From NCBI RefSeq assembly GCF_028683095.1, contig NZ_JAJUBC010000004.1, forward strand, positions 62,001 through 126,000: a stretch of DNA of 64,000 nt. Reading direction: 5' to 3'. The stretch comes from Enterovibrio gelatinilyticus. Lineage in GTDB: Bacteria; Pseudomonadota; Gammaproteobacteria; Enterobacterales; Vibrionaceae. This document shows positions 27,697 to 38,021 of the stretch, piece by piece. The notes under the pieces are model-generated. The model was given only the letters and a program-made list of their open reading frames with translations. It ran no database searches and had not been told where the DNA came from. The translations under genes were made by a program, and so were the position numbers. Numbering within the stretch: position 1 is the first letter of the stretch; each line of letters begins with the position of its first letter.

Positions 27697-28072
27697 TTTT
27701 CTTCAGAATGTTATTAAGTTGAGAGGAAAAGGACGGGCTCTGCTCTGGCTCAGCCATCGGCGTATCCAACGTTTTAAGTAGCGTAATCTGCTGTGGCGTT
27801 ACACCAACCAACACTTGCTCACCATTGACTTCCAGCACCACGACTCGCTCTTTTTGCCCAAGCGGGAGTTGGCTAACGACTTTGAGCCCTGCTTTCGCGC
27901 CCATCAGAGAAGGAACTTGCATGCGCTTGAGCACCCACGCCAACGCAAAGATAACGCCGATCACCGCCAACAGCGCTGCGAAGGTCGTTGCGAGGTTCTC
28001 GCCAGTAGACGTTGCTGAATATGCGCTAGGCGCAAACACGAGTCCGATTGTCGTCAGTTGCAGGCGTGCCAT
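27683..28072 (-). CDS. fliO: Flagellar biosynthesis protein FliO
   Basis: A 129-residue protein with one membrane helix (about 25-46) and a short SpoIIIJ-like cytoplasmic motif [40 protein letters not shown], the FliO signature. It helps assemble the FliP pore. It is the first gene of fliOPQR-flhB here, with a terminator and a sigma-54 element between it and fliN. Confidence 0.92.
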   Translation of the reverse strand: MARLQLTTIGLVFAPSAYSATSTGENLATTFAALLAVIGVIFALAWVLKRMQVPSLMGAKAGLKVVSQLPLGQKERVVVLEVNGEQVLVGVTPQQITLLKTLDTPMAEPEQSPSFSSQLNNILKKNDAS

Positions 28073-28116
28073 TTTCTCTGTTAATCCTGATAAGTGTTGA
28101 GCTATTTATAGGGTTA

Positions 28117-28132
28117 AGCAAAATTCAGGCCG
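28117..28132 (-). promoter_or_regulatory. Sigma-54 promoter of fliO
   Basis: On the minus strand CGGCCTGAATTTTGCT fits TGGCAC-N5-TTGCA with GG-N10-GC kept. It closely resembles the fliK element (TGGCCTGATAATTGCT). It abuts the T-run of the preceding terminator and lies about 45 bases from the fliO ATG. Confidence 0.65.
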
Positions 28133-28166
28133 AAAAAAAAGCACGCCGAAATGGGCGTGCTTTTTT
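28133..28166 (-). terminator. Strong terminator between fliN and fliO
   Basis: Perfect stem gcacgcc / ggcgtgc with a 6-base loop, extended by A/T pairs, ending in eight Ts on the minus strand. It works for transcripts coming from fliN. A second 7-bp hairpin (atccctt at 28183-28189 / aagggat at 28201-28207) lies just before it. Confidence 0.85.
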
Positions 28167-28214
28167 AAGATATTTTGTCGAGATCCCTTGTTGTTAGAAT
28201 AAGGGATTCGCCGT

Positions 28215-28604
28215 TTAGCGGAGCTTTTTAATACGCTCAGTCTGGCTTATAACATCCGTCAATCGAATACCGAACTTGTCGTTGACCACAACCACTTCGC
28301 CGTGCGCAATAAGCGTACCGTTAACAAGCACATCCAGCGATTCACCAGCAAGACGATCCAACTCAACCACAGAGCCTTGGTTCAATTGCAGTAAGTTTCG
28401 AATATTGATATTGGTGCGGCCCACTTCCATGGAAATGGTCACAGGAATATCGAGAATAGCGTCAAGCTTACGGGCTTCATCGGCGTTGATCGGCGGAGCC
28501 TCATCAACCAATTCATCCAGTGGCGCCGTTTGCACGTCATCCCCACCTTCTACTTCAGCTTGTTCAGCCAGTGCTGCAGCCCAATCGTCTTCTACGTCAC
28601 TCAT
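28215..28604 (-). CDS. fliN: Flagellar motor switch protein FliN
   Basis: A 129-residue protein with an acidic N-terminus and the SpoA domain (about 50-128): DIPVTISMEVGRTNINIRNLLQLNQGSVVELDRLAGESLDVLVNG. It forms the bottom of the C ring with FliM and binds CheY-P and FliH. Last gene before the terminator. Confidence 0.97.
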   Translation of the reverse strand: MSDVEDDWAAALAEQAEVEGGDDVQTAPLDELVDEAPPINADEARKLDAILDIPVTISMEVGRTNINIRNLLQLNQGSVVELDRLAGESLDVLVNGTLIAHGEVVVVNDKFGIRLTDVISQTERIKKLR

Positions 28605-28645
28605 GATTATCTACCACATCGTGTTTGTTATTATTTGTCATCGCA

Positions 28646-29686
28646 TTATTCATCGTCGATGTGCTCTAACCCATCTAGATCATCACCCAACAGTACGATG
28701 TCGCTTTTCGCCACTTCTGGGCGTTTCAATTTCTCGGTGATCTTAAGGGCAAGGTTGTCGTTTGCTTGCCCCATTTTCCCACGGAACGTCGGTAAGTCTT
28801 CAACATAAATTGTACAGGCGTCTGGCATTTTCACTGGAATCACATCCCCAGCTTCCAGTTCCATCAAATCTCGCAGCGAAAGTTGTGTTTCCAATAGCTT
28901 GGCGGTCAATTCAACTTCCACATCCATGACTTCATCTTGTAGCGCTTTTGACCAACGAAGGTCGGTATCCATTTTGTCGCTTTGAATACCCGCATCAAGC
29001 AATTCACGGATAGGTTCCACCATGGAGTAAGGCATGACCACGTGGAAATCACCACCACCGCCATCCAACTCGATATGGAACGAGCTCACAACAATCACTT
29101 CTGTTGGGCTCACAATGTTAGCCATGGCAGGGTTCACTTCAGAGTCGAGGTACTCAAACTCCACTTTCATGACCGGTGCCCATGCATCTTTGTAATCTTC
29201 AAAGACCAGCTTCAATAGCATTTGAATGACACGACGTTCGGTCGGAGTAAACTCACGCCCTTCGATACGCGCATGGAATCGACCATCGCCCCCGAAGAAG
29301 TTCTCCACCAATATGAACACCAAGCGCGCTTCCATGGTCACCAATGACGTCCCTTTTAAAGGACGGAAACGCACCATGTTCAAACTGGTTGGGACAAACA
29401 GGGTGTTTTGGTATTCACCAAACTTCACCATCTGAACGCCGTTAATCGACACTTCAGCTGTTTTACGCAGCATGTTAAACAAACTGATCCGCATATGACG
29501 TGCGAAACGTTCGTTAATCAGCTCCAAGGTGGGCATTCGCCCACGGACTATGCGGTCTTGTGATGAGAAATCGAAATTGGAGGCCGCAGCGACATCGCCA
29601 CTATCACCTTCGGGTTCATCATCTTCTACATCGTCCACACCATGGAGAAGCGCATCAATTTCGTCTTGACTGAGAAGATCGGTCAC
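28646..29686 (-). CDS. fliM: Flagellar motor switch protein FliM
   Basis: A 346-residue FliM. The N-terminal CheY-P-binding peptide LLSQDEIDALLHG is at residues 4-16. The middle domain contains RMPTLELINERFARHMRISLFNMLR and the conserved GG motif (GGGGDFHVVMPY). The C-terminal part is a SpoA domain (EVELTAKLLETQLSLRDLMELEAGDVI). It forms the central C ring and changes rotation when CheY-P binds. Confidence 0.97.
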   Translation of the reverse strand: MTDLLSQDEIDALLHGVDDVEDDEPEGDSGDVAAASNFDFSSQDRIVRGRMPTLELINERFARHMRISLFNMLRKTAEVSINGVQMVKFGEYQNTLFVPTSLNMVRFRPLKGTSLVTMEARLVFILVENFFGGDGRFHARIEGREFTPTERRVIQMLLKLVFEDYKDAWAPVMKVEFEYLDSEVNPAMANIVSPTEVIVVSSFHIELDGGGGDFHVVMPYSMVEPIRELLDAGIQSDKMDTDLRWSKALQDEVMDVEVELTAKLLETQLSLRDLMELEAGDVIPVKMPDACTIYVEDLPTFRGKMGQANDNLALKITEKLKRPEVAKSDIVLLGDDLDGLEHIDDE

Positions 29687-29693
29687 ATCGCAC

Positions 29694-30194
29694 CTATTGC
29701 ATTACAAAGCCAGTAAACAACACCCGCTCAACCACTGTTTTGCCGGTGACTTTTTCCATCGATGCCTGAACGGTATCGACGGCTTGTTTTCGGACTTCCA
29801 CTTGTCCCTGCGGCGTTCGCAGTTGCTCCACGGTTGCAGCGCCAAACGTCGTTAGCAAACTGTGTTCAACCAGCGGCAAATTCTGCTTCGCCAATGTTTC
29901 ATTCTTGTCGCCACGCACCATCAATTGGACATTCACTTGTACCAACCTCTGTTGCGAGTCTCCCGTTACATTAAATACAAACGGTTGCGGCAACGTCACA
30001 TAAATCGCTTGAAGATTCACCGGTTCGGGCTCTTCAATCACTATATCTTCTTGCTGTGCCGAGCCGTCATCTCCCATTAAGAAAAAGAAGGCCCCAGCAC
30101 CACCACCCAACAGCAAAACCGCTGCAAGGATGATAATAATCAGTTTCTTTTTACCGCCACCGCCGCCGCCCGCTTCAATATCTTCATCTGCCAT
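29694..30194 (-). CDS. fliL: Flagellar basal body-associated protein FliL
   Basis: A 166-residue single-pass protein: a Gly-rich cytoplasmic start with KKK before a helix (about 18-39), then a periplasmic stomatin-like domain ending FTGFVMQ. FliL surrounds stator units and supports torque at the motor. Directly after fliK and before fliM. Confidence 0.94.
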   Translation of the reverse strand: MADEDIEAGGGGGGKKKLIIIILAAVLLLGGGAGAFFFLMGDDGSAQQEDIVIEEPEPVNLQAIYVTLPQPFVFNVTGDSQQRLVQVNVQLMVRGDKNETLAKQNLPLVEHSLLTTFGAATVEQLRTPQGQVEVRKQAVDTVQASMEKVTGKTVVERVLFTGFVMQ

Positions 30195-30253
30195 GACTCA
30201 CCCTCTATTAATTCGAATTCAACTTTCAAGACGCATGCATTGTGAATGCTACA

Positions 30254-32230
30254 TTAAGCATAATAGTCGACGCGATCTTTTGATGAGTTGACGTAGAGCT
30301 CATGGTTGGCACTTGAACGCTCTATCTCTTGATCGCCATCTCCGCGACCAATTGATGATGAATCATTTTTTCCACCCGATCCGCCTTGCCCATCACCCTG
30401 CTGGGTTTGGTTTCCTGCAAAGGATTGTCGACCACCCGCATCTTGCTGCTGTACCGAAGATTGCGATAACTGCAAACCTTGTTGCTGCATCATTTCACGA
30501 AGGCGTGGCATAGATTGTTCCACCAATTCACGGGCTGCCTGGTTTGCGACCGTAAATTGTACGTTGGCTTGATCTTGATTCATTGAAAGCTTTATCTGCA
30601 TTCGACCAAGTTCAGGCGGGTCGAGACGAATATCAACGTGCTTGAGGTTTTTAGACAACATTACATTCACGCGTTCTGACAGTGCGTTGGCTGCTTCTGT
30701 TTGGTTTTGACTCATCTGAAGAGGCGTCTGAGCCACCGTTGTGTCTAAACGTGCCGCTGTTGTCGAACCCTGATTGCCAAAGCTTGTCGCGAGTTGCTGC
30801 GCAAATTGGTCTGTTTTCGTTTCCGATCCCGGACGCACCGTTTCTGTAATGGTGCTTGCTGTTGCTGCGTCTAACGCAGGATTGCCAGTCACCAGTTGAG
30901 GTTGAGCCTCACCCTGCACTGCTGGGGCCCATGGGATCGCCGCAAACGCTGACATCGCTGTCGGCGTCTGAGCCTGTGCCGCCATCGGGTTAACCGCTGC
31001 TTGTACGGCACTTGCCGCTTGAGTCATATTCACTTGCGATTGCGCAGCGACACCTCGCGGACCGAGCTCAGTTAGCAAAGACGCGGTATCGCCATCCGCT
31101 GTCAGCGGAGCAGCTTGGGCCGTTAGGGCTTGAGCTCGCATCATTGCTTCTTGTTGATTCTTTGGCAATAGCTCAAACGGTACGCCAGTTTTTGCCAGCA
31201 TTTCAGGGGACACCTCCCCCTCTAAGGTAGGTGTTGTCGCGCCATTGTGAACCATTGAGCCCGTGCTTGCCATTGCTGCAGCTAACGCAGCGCGTTCAGC
31301 AACCGATAGATTTTCTGGCGTGGCAGCGGCAACTTGCTCTGGTATTAAAGCATCGGCTGGAGCTTTGACCACACCCAAGCCAGATTGCGATACGACAAGC
31401 TCGTCGCCAAGCATCTCTGGTGCCACATCAGCCTCAGAGATAATTTGTCCTGTCTGTGCCGCTTTTTCAGCGTCAGACACTAAGGGTTTTATCGCAACAG
31501 GCTGCCCATTTTCCGTCATCATCATGGGTTTATTTTGACTAACAGCCTCTTCTTCAACGCCAGCGTTTTGTCTGTTAACTGCCTTCCCACCTTGTTCAGC
31601 AAGGAAGGCCTGTTTAGCCATTTCTTTGATGTCAGCATCAGACGGCAAACTTTTGCCTTCTAGCACGACGTTGGCCTCATCACCCAATGCAGCAGTGCCT
31701 TTGGCCGCAGGGTTAGCATCACTCTTCAATGCTTGATTAGATTCGTTAAGGCGAGCTAACAGCGCTTCGCCATCTTGCTTGGCAAGTTGTTTTGTAGGAG
31801 GCGCGTCTGCGTTATCTTCCGTTTGATCACTTTTTAACGCCAAAGCTGCATCTTCACTGACTTTGCTGTTGGTTTGCTTGCCGTCAGTTGTTTCTGTTGG
31901 GACACCTTCAGCGTCAAGAATCTCTCCTTTAAGCGCCAAAATATCGGCATCTTCGCCAGCAGCGCTATTGGCGGCTTCACCTTCGCCCGTCGCCATGCTT
32001 TTCAGCAAGACATCACTAATGGCTTCCTCACTGACAGCATCGCCTTCAGCCAGCGCCACGTCGCTTGCCAAGTCTGTCGTTTCGCCGTCACCAGAAACCA
32101 ACTGCGCAAGTTGGGCGAAAAAACCTTCACCTTCACTTTCAGAGACTTCCGGAGACAAAACGGCTTTGCCTTCGCCGAGAGAGGCTTTACTGCTTGAAAC
32201 GCCTGAGAGTAAGAAACTGCTTTGGTTCAT
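30254..32230 (-). CDS. fliK: Flagellar hook-length control protein FliK
   Basis: A 658-residue protein, mostly an Ala/Gln/Glu/Ser-rich, low-complexity ruler. The C-terminal domain (about 540-620) has VDIRLDPPELGRMQIKLSM and the following helix of FliK. A disordered Gly/Ser/Asp-rich tail ends the protein. FliK measures hook length and triggers the FlhB switch. A sigma-54 element lies about 75-90 bases upstream. Fast-evolving in its middle, so identification rests on the C-terminus and gene order. Confidence 0.93.
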   Translation of the reverse strand: MNQSSFLLSGVSSSKASLGEGKAVLSPEVSESEGEGFFAQLAQLVSGDGETTDLASDVALAEGDAVSEEAISDVLLKSMATGEGEAANSAAGEDADILALKGEILDAEGVPTETTDGKQTNSKVSEDAALALKSDQTEDNADAPPTKQLAKQDGEALLARLNESNQALKSDANPAAKGTAALGDEANVVLEGKSLPSDADIKEMAKQAFLAEQGGKAVNRQNAGVEEEAVSQNKPMMMTENGQPVAIKPLVSDAEKAAQTGQIISEADVAPEMLGDELVVSQSGLGVVKAPADALIPEQVAAATPENLSVAERAALAAAMASTGSMVHNGATTPTLEGEVSPEMLAKTGVPFELLPKNQQEAMMRAQALTAQAAPLTADGDTASLLTELGPRGVAAQSQVNMTQAASAVQAAVNPMAAQAQTPTAMSAFAAIPWAPAVQGEAQPQLVTGNPALDAATASTITETVRPGSETKTDQFAQQLATSFGNQGSTTAARLDTTVAQTPLQMSQNQTEAANALSERVNVMLSKNLKHVDIRLDPPELGRMQIKLSMNQDQANVQFTVANQAARELVEQSMPRLREMMQQQGLQLSQSSVQQQDAGGRQSFAGNQTQQGDGQGGSGGKNDSSSIGRGDGDQEIERSSANHELYVNSSKDRVDYYA

Positions 32231-32303
32231 AGTGATCCCGCTTCAGAAACTTTGCTGTTAAAGGTCAGTACCTATTAGGCTGACCATTCGTTACAAAGTA
32301 TGA

Positions 32304-32319
32304 AGCAATTATCAGGCCA
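32304..32319 (-). promoter_or_regulatory. Sigma-54 promoter of fliK
   Basis: On the minus strand TGGCCTGATAATTGCT, with GG-N10-GC, fits the -24/-12 consensus. A 6-bp inverted repeat (ggtcag 32263-32268 / ctgacc 32280-32285) lies in the leader before the fliK ATG. Confidence 0.65.
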
Positions 32320-32333
32320 ACTGAGAAATAGTC

Positions 32334-32780
32334 TTAATAGCGTGCTTTCTGACGGGCATAAGCGAGGGTGGCAAACTCATCCATTTGCTTTTGATCTAAC
32401 CGCTCAGCCCGCATTTTTTCTTCATTAATGCGTTTTTCGATGAGCCATTCGAGGGAGCGCGTTTTCTGGCGGCATTGTTGCCAATGTTCGCGGCAACGCT
32501 CTACATTATCTTCAAACTCGCTTGCCGCTTGGCGTTGTTTTGCCAGTGTTTCATCAAGCTGAACGATAAATCGATTCAAATGGCCGTAACTACTTGCACT
32601 TAAACCCTGCTGACCACGCTCTGACATCTGACGAAAATACTCTAGGCGGTAGTGTTCAATCTGCTCAACCTGCACGTAATAGCCCTGTAATTCCTGCTGT
32701 GCAGAAACCAAGGTTAAATGCGCCTGATGCTCAGTGTTTTTGGCCTGTTCAAGCAATAAGGTCATGGCATTAGAAGACAT
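32334..32780 (-). CDS. fliJ: Flagellar export chaperone FliJ
   Basis: A 148-residue, almost fully helical coiled-coil protein with no membrane segment, the normal FliJ length. The stretch LEWLIEKRINEEKMRAERLDQKQMDEFA near the C-terminus fits the family. FliJ is the central stalk of the FliI/FliH ATPase and helps recycle chaperones. Placed between fliI and fliK as usual. Confidence 0.93.
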   Translation of the reverse strand: MSSNAMTLLLEQAKNTEHQAHLTLVSAQQELQGYYVQVEQIEHYRLEYFRQMSERGQQGLSASSYGHLNRFIVQLDETLAKQRQAASEFEDNVERCREHWQQCRQKTRSLEWLIEKRINEEKMRAERLDQKQMDEFATLAYARQKARY

Positions 32781-32787
32781 ATTTCAC

Positions 32788-34104
32788 CTACTGTAGCGAC
32801 GAGCGCAGCATGTTGACGCACATATCATATGGAACAACATCTTTCATGCCTTGTTGCAGGTAACCATCAAGGCGCGGCTTCAGGGTAAACGCCTGGTCAA
32901 TGCCTTGGTCGGTTCCCGGTTTATACGCACCAATGGAGACTAAATCCTGATTTTTGCGGCAAACGGAGAGAATTTGCCGCACGGCACGCGCCATCAGCAT
33001 GTGTTCATCCGTCACAATATTTGGCATGACGCGACTCACTGAACGCTCCACGTCAATGGCAGGGTAATGCCCTGCATCGGCCATTTCACGCGACAAAACA
33101 ATATGCCCATCAAGGATCGCACGAGACGCATCCGCAATCGGATCTTGCAAGTCATCACCTTCGGTGAGTACGGTGAAAAAGGCCGTGATTGAACCTTTGC
33201 CTTCATCGCCATTTCCCGCACGCTCTACGAGCGCCGGTAGCTTCGCAAAAACAGACGGTGGATAACCTTTGGTGGCTGGCGGCTCTCCCACTGACAAGGC
33301 AATCTCACGTTGCGCCTGTGCAAAACGGGTTAATGAGTCCATGAGCAATAATACATCTAAGCCTTGGTCGCGAAAGTACTCCGCGATGGTTAGCGCTGTT
33401 TGGCAGCCTTTTAAACGCATGAGTGGCGAAGCATCTGCTGGCGCGGCGATCACGACTGCTCGCTCTCGGCCAGCTTCACCTAAAATCTCATCAATAAATT
33501 CTTTAACTTCTCGTCCACGCTCACCAATCAAACCGACCACAACCACTTGCGCTGTTGTGCCTCGCGTCATCATGCCAAGCGTCACTGACTTACCGACACC
33601 GGAACCCGCAAATAAACCAATTCGCTGGCCTTTACCCACTGTTAACAGACCGTTGATGGCTTTAATTCCGACATCAAGCGGCGTATCGATGGGCTTTCTT
33701 GCCAATGGATTGATCGCGGCAGGTGTAAACGATGCTGTTTGCCCTGTATATATCTCGCCAAGCCCATCAAGGGGATTGCCAACACCATCAATAACTCGGC
33801 CCAGCAACTCAATGCCCACAGGAATACCCTGTTCTTCTGAAAGAGGTGTGACACGTGCGCCAGGCATAACACCCGATATTTGTTCACTGGGCATCAAATA
33901 TAAGGTATCGCCCGAAAATCCAACGACTTCAGCTTCGATCGTGCCTTTAAGGGTTTCGACTTGACACAAACTGCCGACTGGAGCTCGGCATCCAATGGCT
34001 TCTAATGTTAATCCGACCACGCGCACCAGTTTGCCTGAGGCAACCGGACGCATAGACAGATTGTCGAGATTAAGTGCATCAAGTTTTTCAGACAGGCTGG
34101 CCAT
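32788..34104 (-). CDS. fliI: Flagellum-specific ATPase FliI
   Basis: A 438-residue F1-like ATPase with P-loop AGSGVGKS (166-173), [13 protein letters not shown], Walker [21 protein letters not shown] and the SGKGYPPS-like [14 protein letters not shown]. The ATG at 34104 has GGAGAG just upstream. An in-frame GTG at 34122 is less likely. It energises the export apparatus. It overlaps fliH by 17 bases. Confidence 0.97.
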   Translation of the reverse strand: MASLSEKLDALNLDNLSMRPVASGKLVRVVGLTLEAIGCRAPVGSLCQVETLKGTIEAEVVGFSGDTLYLMPSEQISGVMPGARVTPLSEEQGIPVGIELLGRVIDGVGNPLDGLGEIYTGQTASFTPAAINPLARKPIDTPLDVGIKAINGLLTVGKGQRIGLFAGSGVGKSVTLGMMTRGTTAQVVVVGLIGERGREVKEFIDEILGEAGRERAVVIAAPADASPLMRLKGCQTALTIAEYFRDQGLDVLLLMDSLTRFAQAQREIALSVGEPPATKGYPPSVFAKLPALVERAGNGDEGKGSITAFFTVLTEGDDLQDPIADASRAILDGHIVLSREMADAGHYPAIDVERSVSRVMPNIVTDEHMLMARAVRQILSVCRKNQDLVSIGAYKPGTDQGIDQAFTLKPRLDGYLQQGMKDVVPYDMCVNMLRSSLQ

Positions 34105-35164
34105 CGTGCTCTCCGGCGTCACCTTTTGGGGGAGTATTATCTGCTGGTTCAGCTTGCTCAGTTGATACAGTCGCTGCTTCTACTGGCTCGTCAGCGGCAT
34201 TTTGATCGATAGATGATTTATCGAGATCCGCATTATCATGTAAATCATCATCAAGCGACTCACCGTCCAATAATGCATCGTCCGCGACAGAGTCTTGCGT
34301 CGCTTCAGTATTCACAACTTTCTCTGCACCAAGGATGACTTCGGGCTGATCATCGGGCACGTCAGGGTCTCGAGATACGTTTTGTCCAAGAAAGCGCGCC
34401 AATATTTGCTTGGTCCGATCTTCCATGCGGTAATCAACCACAGAGTCACCACACGCAACTTGAATATCGCCGCGATTCAATGCAGGTTCCTCAATCAATC
34501 GCCATTCACGATCGCGCAACGATGCTTCGCTGTAAGCATTCATTACGACATCCAAATCTTCAGGTTGCAGGTAGATAGTAATTTGACGACCTGCCATAGG
34601 CAGCGCATTCACGGCTTCTCGCAACGTATGAAGAATGATTTGAGGATTGGTCGCCACTTCTGTTTGAATGACGGCCTTGGCAAGATGCACCACCATATCA
34701 ACAACTTGCTGCTGAACTTGATGGTCAACTTGAACCAGAGGGAAAGCCAATTTTTCGAGCATGGCATCAAGGTGTTGGCAACGATTTTCTATCAGTTGTT
34801 GCCCATCACTCAGCCCTTGCTGATAACCTTCTTCTTTGCCTTTTTCAAAGCCTGATAGCTTGCCTTCTTCATAGCCCGCTTCGCGACCTTCATTAAACCC
34901 AGCGGTACGCCCTTCTTCAATACCTTCATCTACCGCAGATTGTCGGATTTCCTCCAACGCATCAGCAGTTAGCATGGTTAGTTCAAATTCAGGCTCTTCT
35001 GCTTCATCAACAAGCTCTGGCGGCTCCCAACTAGGGTCATAGTTAAGTGCCGTATCTTTCGGTGTGCCTGTTTCGTCCCCGTAGCTAGGCAACGACCAAC
35101 GCTCTAATGCGCCATCTTGCTCTTGCGTAGCACGGATATAACCACGACGACGATCTAAGCCCAT
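34088..35164 (-). CDS. fliH: Flagellar assembly protein FliH
   Basis: A 358-residue protein that regulates the FliI ATPase. Residues 81-121 contain a run of glycine repeats ([21 protein letters not shown] ...) typical of FliH, followed by a helical stalk and a C-terminal FliI-binding domain (about 140-260). The last 90 residues are acidic (DDNPP-like) and longer than in E. coli FliH. It links FliI and FliN. Confidence 0.94.
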   Translation of the reverse strand: MGLDRRRGYIRATQEQDGALERWSLPSYGDETGTPKDTALNYDPSWEPPELVDEAEEPEFELTMLTADALEEIRQSAVDEGIEEGRTAGFNEGREAGYEEGKLSGFEKGKEEGYQQGLSDGQQLIENRCQHLDAMLEKLAFPLVQVDHQVQQQVVDMVVHLAKAVIQTEVATNPQIILHTLREAVNALPMAGRQITIYLQPEDLDVVMNAYSEASLRDREWRLIEEPALNRGDIQVACGDSVVDYRMEDRTKQILARFLGQNVSRDPDVPDDQPEVILGAEKVVNTEATQDSVADDALLDGESLDDDLHDNADLDKSSIDQNAADEPVEAATVSTEQAEPADNTPPKGDAGEHDGQPV

Positions 35165-35210
35165 ACTGCTACCTTACCGTTAAACCGTTGCTCAACCAGA
35201 TTATTCATGG

Positions 35211-36257
35211 TTAGAGGAACTCGTCCGCACCGCCGCCACTCAGCATAATTTCGCCAGCGTCGGACAGTCGACGTGCCACAGAAAGAATTTCTTTCTGTGC
35301 TGCTTCTACATCGGACACACGAATAGGCCCCATGGCCTCCAAATCGTCCTGCAGCATTTCGGCAGCACGCTTGGACATATTGGCAAAAATCTTGTCCCGT
35401 AAGCCCTCTTCGGCACCTTTGAGTGCTTTTTGCAGCGCTTCTTGAGGAACATCTTTGAGGATCGCCTGAATCCCACGGTCGTCGACGTCTGACAGGTTGT
35501 CGAACACGAACATGAGATCCTGAATTTGTGATGCCATTTCTTCGTCGTTCTGACCAATTTGCTCCATCAACGCCGATTCCAGTGCATTGTCCATGTAGTT
35601 CATGATATCTGCAGCCGCTTTCAGGCCACCAATCTTGGCCGCTTGTGCGCCCGCTTGACCGGCAAACTGCTTCTCCATGATCTCATTCAGTTCATGCAAT
35701 GCAGCAGGCTGAACTTCTTCTAGGTTCGCAATACGCATTACAAGATCGAGCGCATCACGCTCAGCAAACTGTGTCAAAATTTCCGCAGACTGCTCGGGCT
35801 CTAGGTAAGAAAGCACGATGGTTTGAATTTGGGGGTGCTCATTGAGAATAATGGTCGCCACCTGACGGGGATCCATCCATTTAAGTGAGTCGAGGCCTTT
35901 CGAGCCGCTACCCAACAGAATTTGGTCCACAAGGTTGTTGGCTTTGTCTTCACCCAGTGCCGCCATCAAGGCATTACGCACGAAATCTTCACTTCCCATA
36001 CCAATAGACGTGAAGCGCTGAATATCTTCAAGAAACCCGCGATGGACTGCAGCAAGCATTTCCTGACTCAGATCTTTCATCTGAGTCATGGCTCCGCCCA
36101 CTTTTTGCACCTGCTTTGGTTCTAAATGTCGAATAATACTTGCGGCATCCTGCTCCGTCAGACTCAGCAGTAAAATGGCTGCTTTATCAATCCCAGACAG
36201 TTGGGTAATGTCAAATTCTTTACCCGACCCGTTATCATCATCTTTAGCCATCTTCAC
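35211..36257 (-). CDS. fliG: Flagellar motor switch protein FliG
   Basis: A 348-residue FliG. The N-terminal domain (LSGIDKAAILLLSLTEQDAASIIRHLEPKQV) binds FliF. A middle domain contains the EHPQ motif (LNEHPQIQTIVLSYL). The C-terminal torque helix contains DDRGIQAILKDVPQEALQKALKGA, with the charged residues that act on stator PomA/MotA. The gene overlaps fliF by 14 bases. Confidence 0.97.
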   Translation of the reverse strand: MKMAKDDDNGSGKEFDITQLSGIDKAAILLLSLTEQDAASIIRHLEPKQVQKVGGAMTQMKDLSQEMLAAVHRGFLEDIQRFTSIGMGSEDFVRNALMAALGEDKANNLVDQILLGSGSKGLDSLKWMDPRQVATIILNEHPQIQTIVLSYLEPEQSAEILTQFAERDALDLVMRIANLEEVQPAALHELNEIMEKQFAGQAGAQAAKIGGLKAAADIMNYMDNALESALMEQIGQNDEEMASQIQDLMFVFDNLSDVDDRGIQAILKDVPQEALQKALKGAEEGLRDKIFANMSKRAAEMLQDDLEAMGPIRVSDVEAAQKEILSVARRLSDAGEIMLSGGGADEFL

Positions 36258-38007
36258 TCACCCAGCTTTTCACGACCTGCGCAGCAAGATCTGGTTCATT
36301 GGCAACCAACGCTCGAACAGCTTTGAGCAGGTCTTCGTCTTTATGTAAATCAGGCAAATTGAGATTGGATGAGCTCATGCCAAAGCTTCCAGAGCCATCC
36401 AAATCCGCACCAATCAACCCGATGTCATCATCAGGGCTAAGGGGTAAACCATCTGGACCCAGCATTTCGCCATTCGGTCCAAGTAAGGAGTCATCCTCTT
36501 TCGCCGGGTTAATCAGTTTCGACAAGGCTGGGCGAATCAGTACCAAAACCACCACAATCACGACGAGCGCTGCAGCAAGCCAACGTACCCAGTCATTGAA
36601 GTTCGGGTGTTCCCAAATCGGCACTTCACCCAGCGCTTCCACTTCTGGAATCGCAAACGGTACGGCAATCACATCGAGCACATCACCGCGCATTTCTGAG
36701 TAACCGACACCACCAATCAATAAACGGCGGATCTTCTGAAGCTCAGGCTCCCCAACAGGAGTACGAGTAATTTCTCCCGTATCTGGATTGGCGCTAGACA
36801 GATAATCAACGGCCACTGACACCGTTTGTCTTGCCACTGTGCCTGTTTGTGCTCGGCGATGGCTGATCGTGGTGTCTAGCTCATAGTTTCGTGTGGCTTC
36901 TCGACTCAGAGAGCCTTTGTCACCTACTCCACCATTTTTTAAATCTTGTATATCTTCAGGAATAGCAGCGTCTGCAGGAGGTTGGTTACTCAATGCGCCA
37001 GGAATACCCGCCACGTAATCGCTGTTATTGTAATTCTCTCGGGTGTATTCGCTTCGTGTTGAAGTGGTTGCTGGGTCAAAGCGCTTGCGGGTTTCTTCAA
37101 CCGCACTGAAATCCATTGTCACATCAACTTGCGACGTGTAATTACCCAACCCAAGGACGGGGATCAAAATCGAATCAATTTTCTCGCGAAGCGCTTGTTC
37201 TTGCTTACGCTCCAACTCATATTCTTTACGGCGTTGAGAGGCCATCGAGCTTTCGTTGCCGGAACTCAGCAGCCTGCCGTGTTGGTCGGTCACTGTGACA
37301 CGCGAAGGTTTTAGGCTAGGAACGGCGGACGCGACCATATCAACAATGGAGTCGACCTCTTCTTGTCCCAACTGAGTAGTACCGCGCACGGTAAGAAAGA
37401 CGGTGGCAGAGGCTTCTTGGTTATGACGAACAAAGACACTTTGCTTTGGCATGGCCAGCAACACCCGCGCTTTACTCACCGCACGAATTTTTTCAATCGC
37501 TGCAGCAAGCTGACGTTCGCGGCTTAGCTTAAGACGTTCACGCTCAAGTTGTTGAGAGACACCAAAGCCCATGTCTTGCAACAAAATATCGTCACCCTCT
37601 TCTCGAGCGGCGTTGAGACCAGCACGGCTAAGGTTAAGTTTGATGCTTGAATATTCTTTCACTGGAACGCGAATAGTGTTGCCTTCCAGTTGATAGTCGG
37701 TTTTTTGTGAATCGAGGTGGTCGAGAATCGGGATCAGCTCTTCGGTTTCGTATGAACCTAGCGGGCGCATTTCCGGCTCTTGCACCCAAACAAACAAAAG
37801 CGCGAGTAAGGCTAGGCAGATCACCACAGATGCAACCAAGATCAGTTGACGCGCAATGTCTATGCCTCCCAGTGGACCACTGGATGGTGAAACATCACGT
37901 TCCATTAAATCAGGATCTTGTAACGCAGAACCACCATCAGATGCCATCGGCAAAGCAGCGGCGTTATCTGATACGGCTAGTTGCGTTTTATCACTCTCAT
38001 CTGCCAC
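36244..38007 (-). CDS. fliF: Flagellar MS-ring protein FliF
   Basis: A 587-residue protein with two membrane helices (about 50-70 and 471-491) around a periplasmic ring-building part: RBM1 (LIPILDHLDSQKTDYQLEGNTIRVPV), RBM2 (AAIEKIRAVSKARVLLAMP) and RBM3. The C-terminal tail is acidic and ends in the FliG-binding segment AAQVVKSWVSEDG. It is the first structure of the basal body. Confidence 0.97.
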   Translation of the reverse strand: MADESDKTQLAVSDNAAALPMASDGGSALQDPDLMERDVSPSSGPLGGIDIARQLILVASVVICLALLALLFVWVQEPEMRPLGSYETEELIPILDHLDSQKTDYQLEGNTIRVPVKEYSSIKLNLSRAGLNAAREEGDDILLQDMGFGVSQQLERERLKLSRERQLAAAIEKIRAVSKARVLLAMPKQSVFVRHNQEASATVFLTVRGTTQLGQEEVDSIVDMVASAVPSLKPSRVTVTDQHGRLLSSGNESSMASQRRKEYELERKQEQALREKIDSILIPVLGLGNYTSQVDVTMDFSAVEETRKRFDPATTSTRSEYTRENYNNSDYVAGIPGALSNQPPADAAIPEDIQDLKNGGVGDKGSLSREATRNYELDTTISHRRAQTGTVARQTVSVAVDYLSSANPDTGEITRTPVGEPELQKIRRLLIGGVGYSEMRGDVLDVIAVPFAIPEVEALGEVPIWEHPNFNDWVRWLAAALVVIVVVLVLIRPALSKLINPAKEDDSLLGPNGEMLGPDGLPLSPDDDIGLIGADLDGSGSFGMSSSNLNLPDLHKDEDLLKAVRALVANEPDLAAQVVKSWVSEDG

Positions 38008-38021
38008 GGTTACTTCCTACC

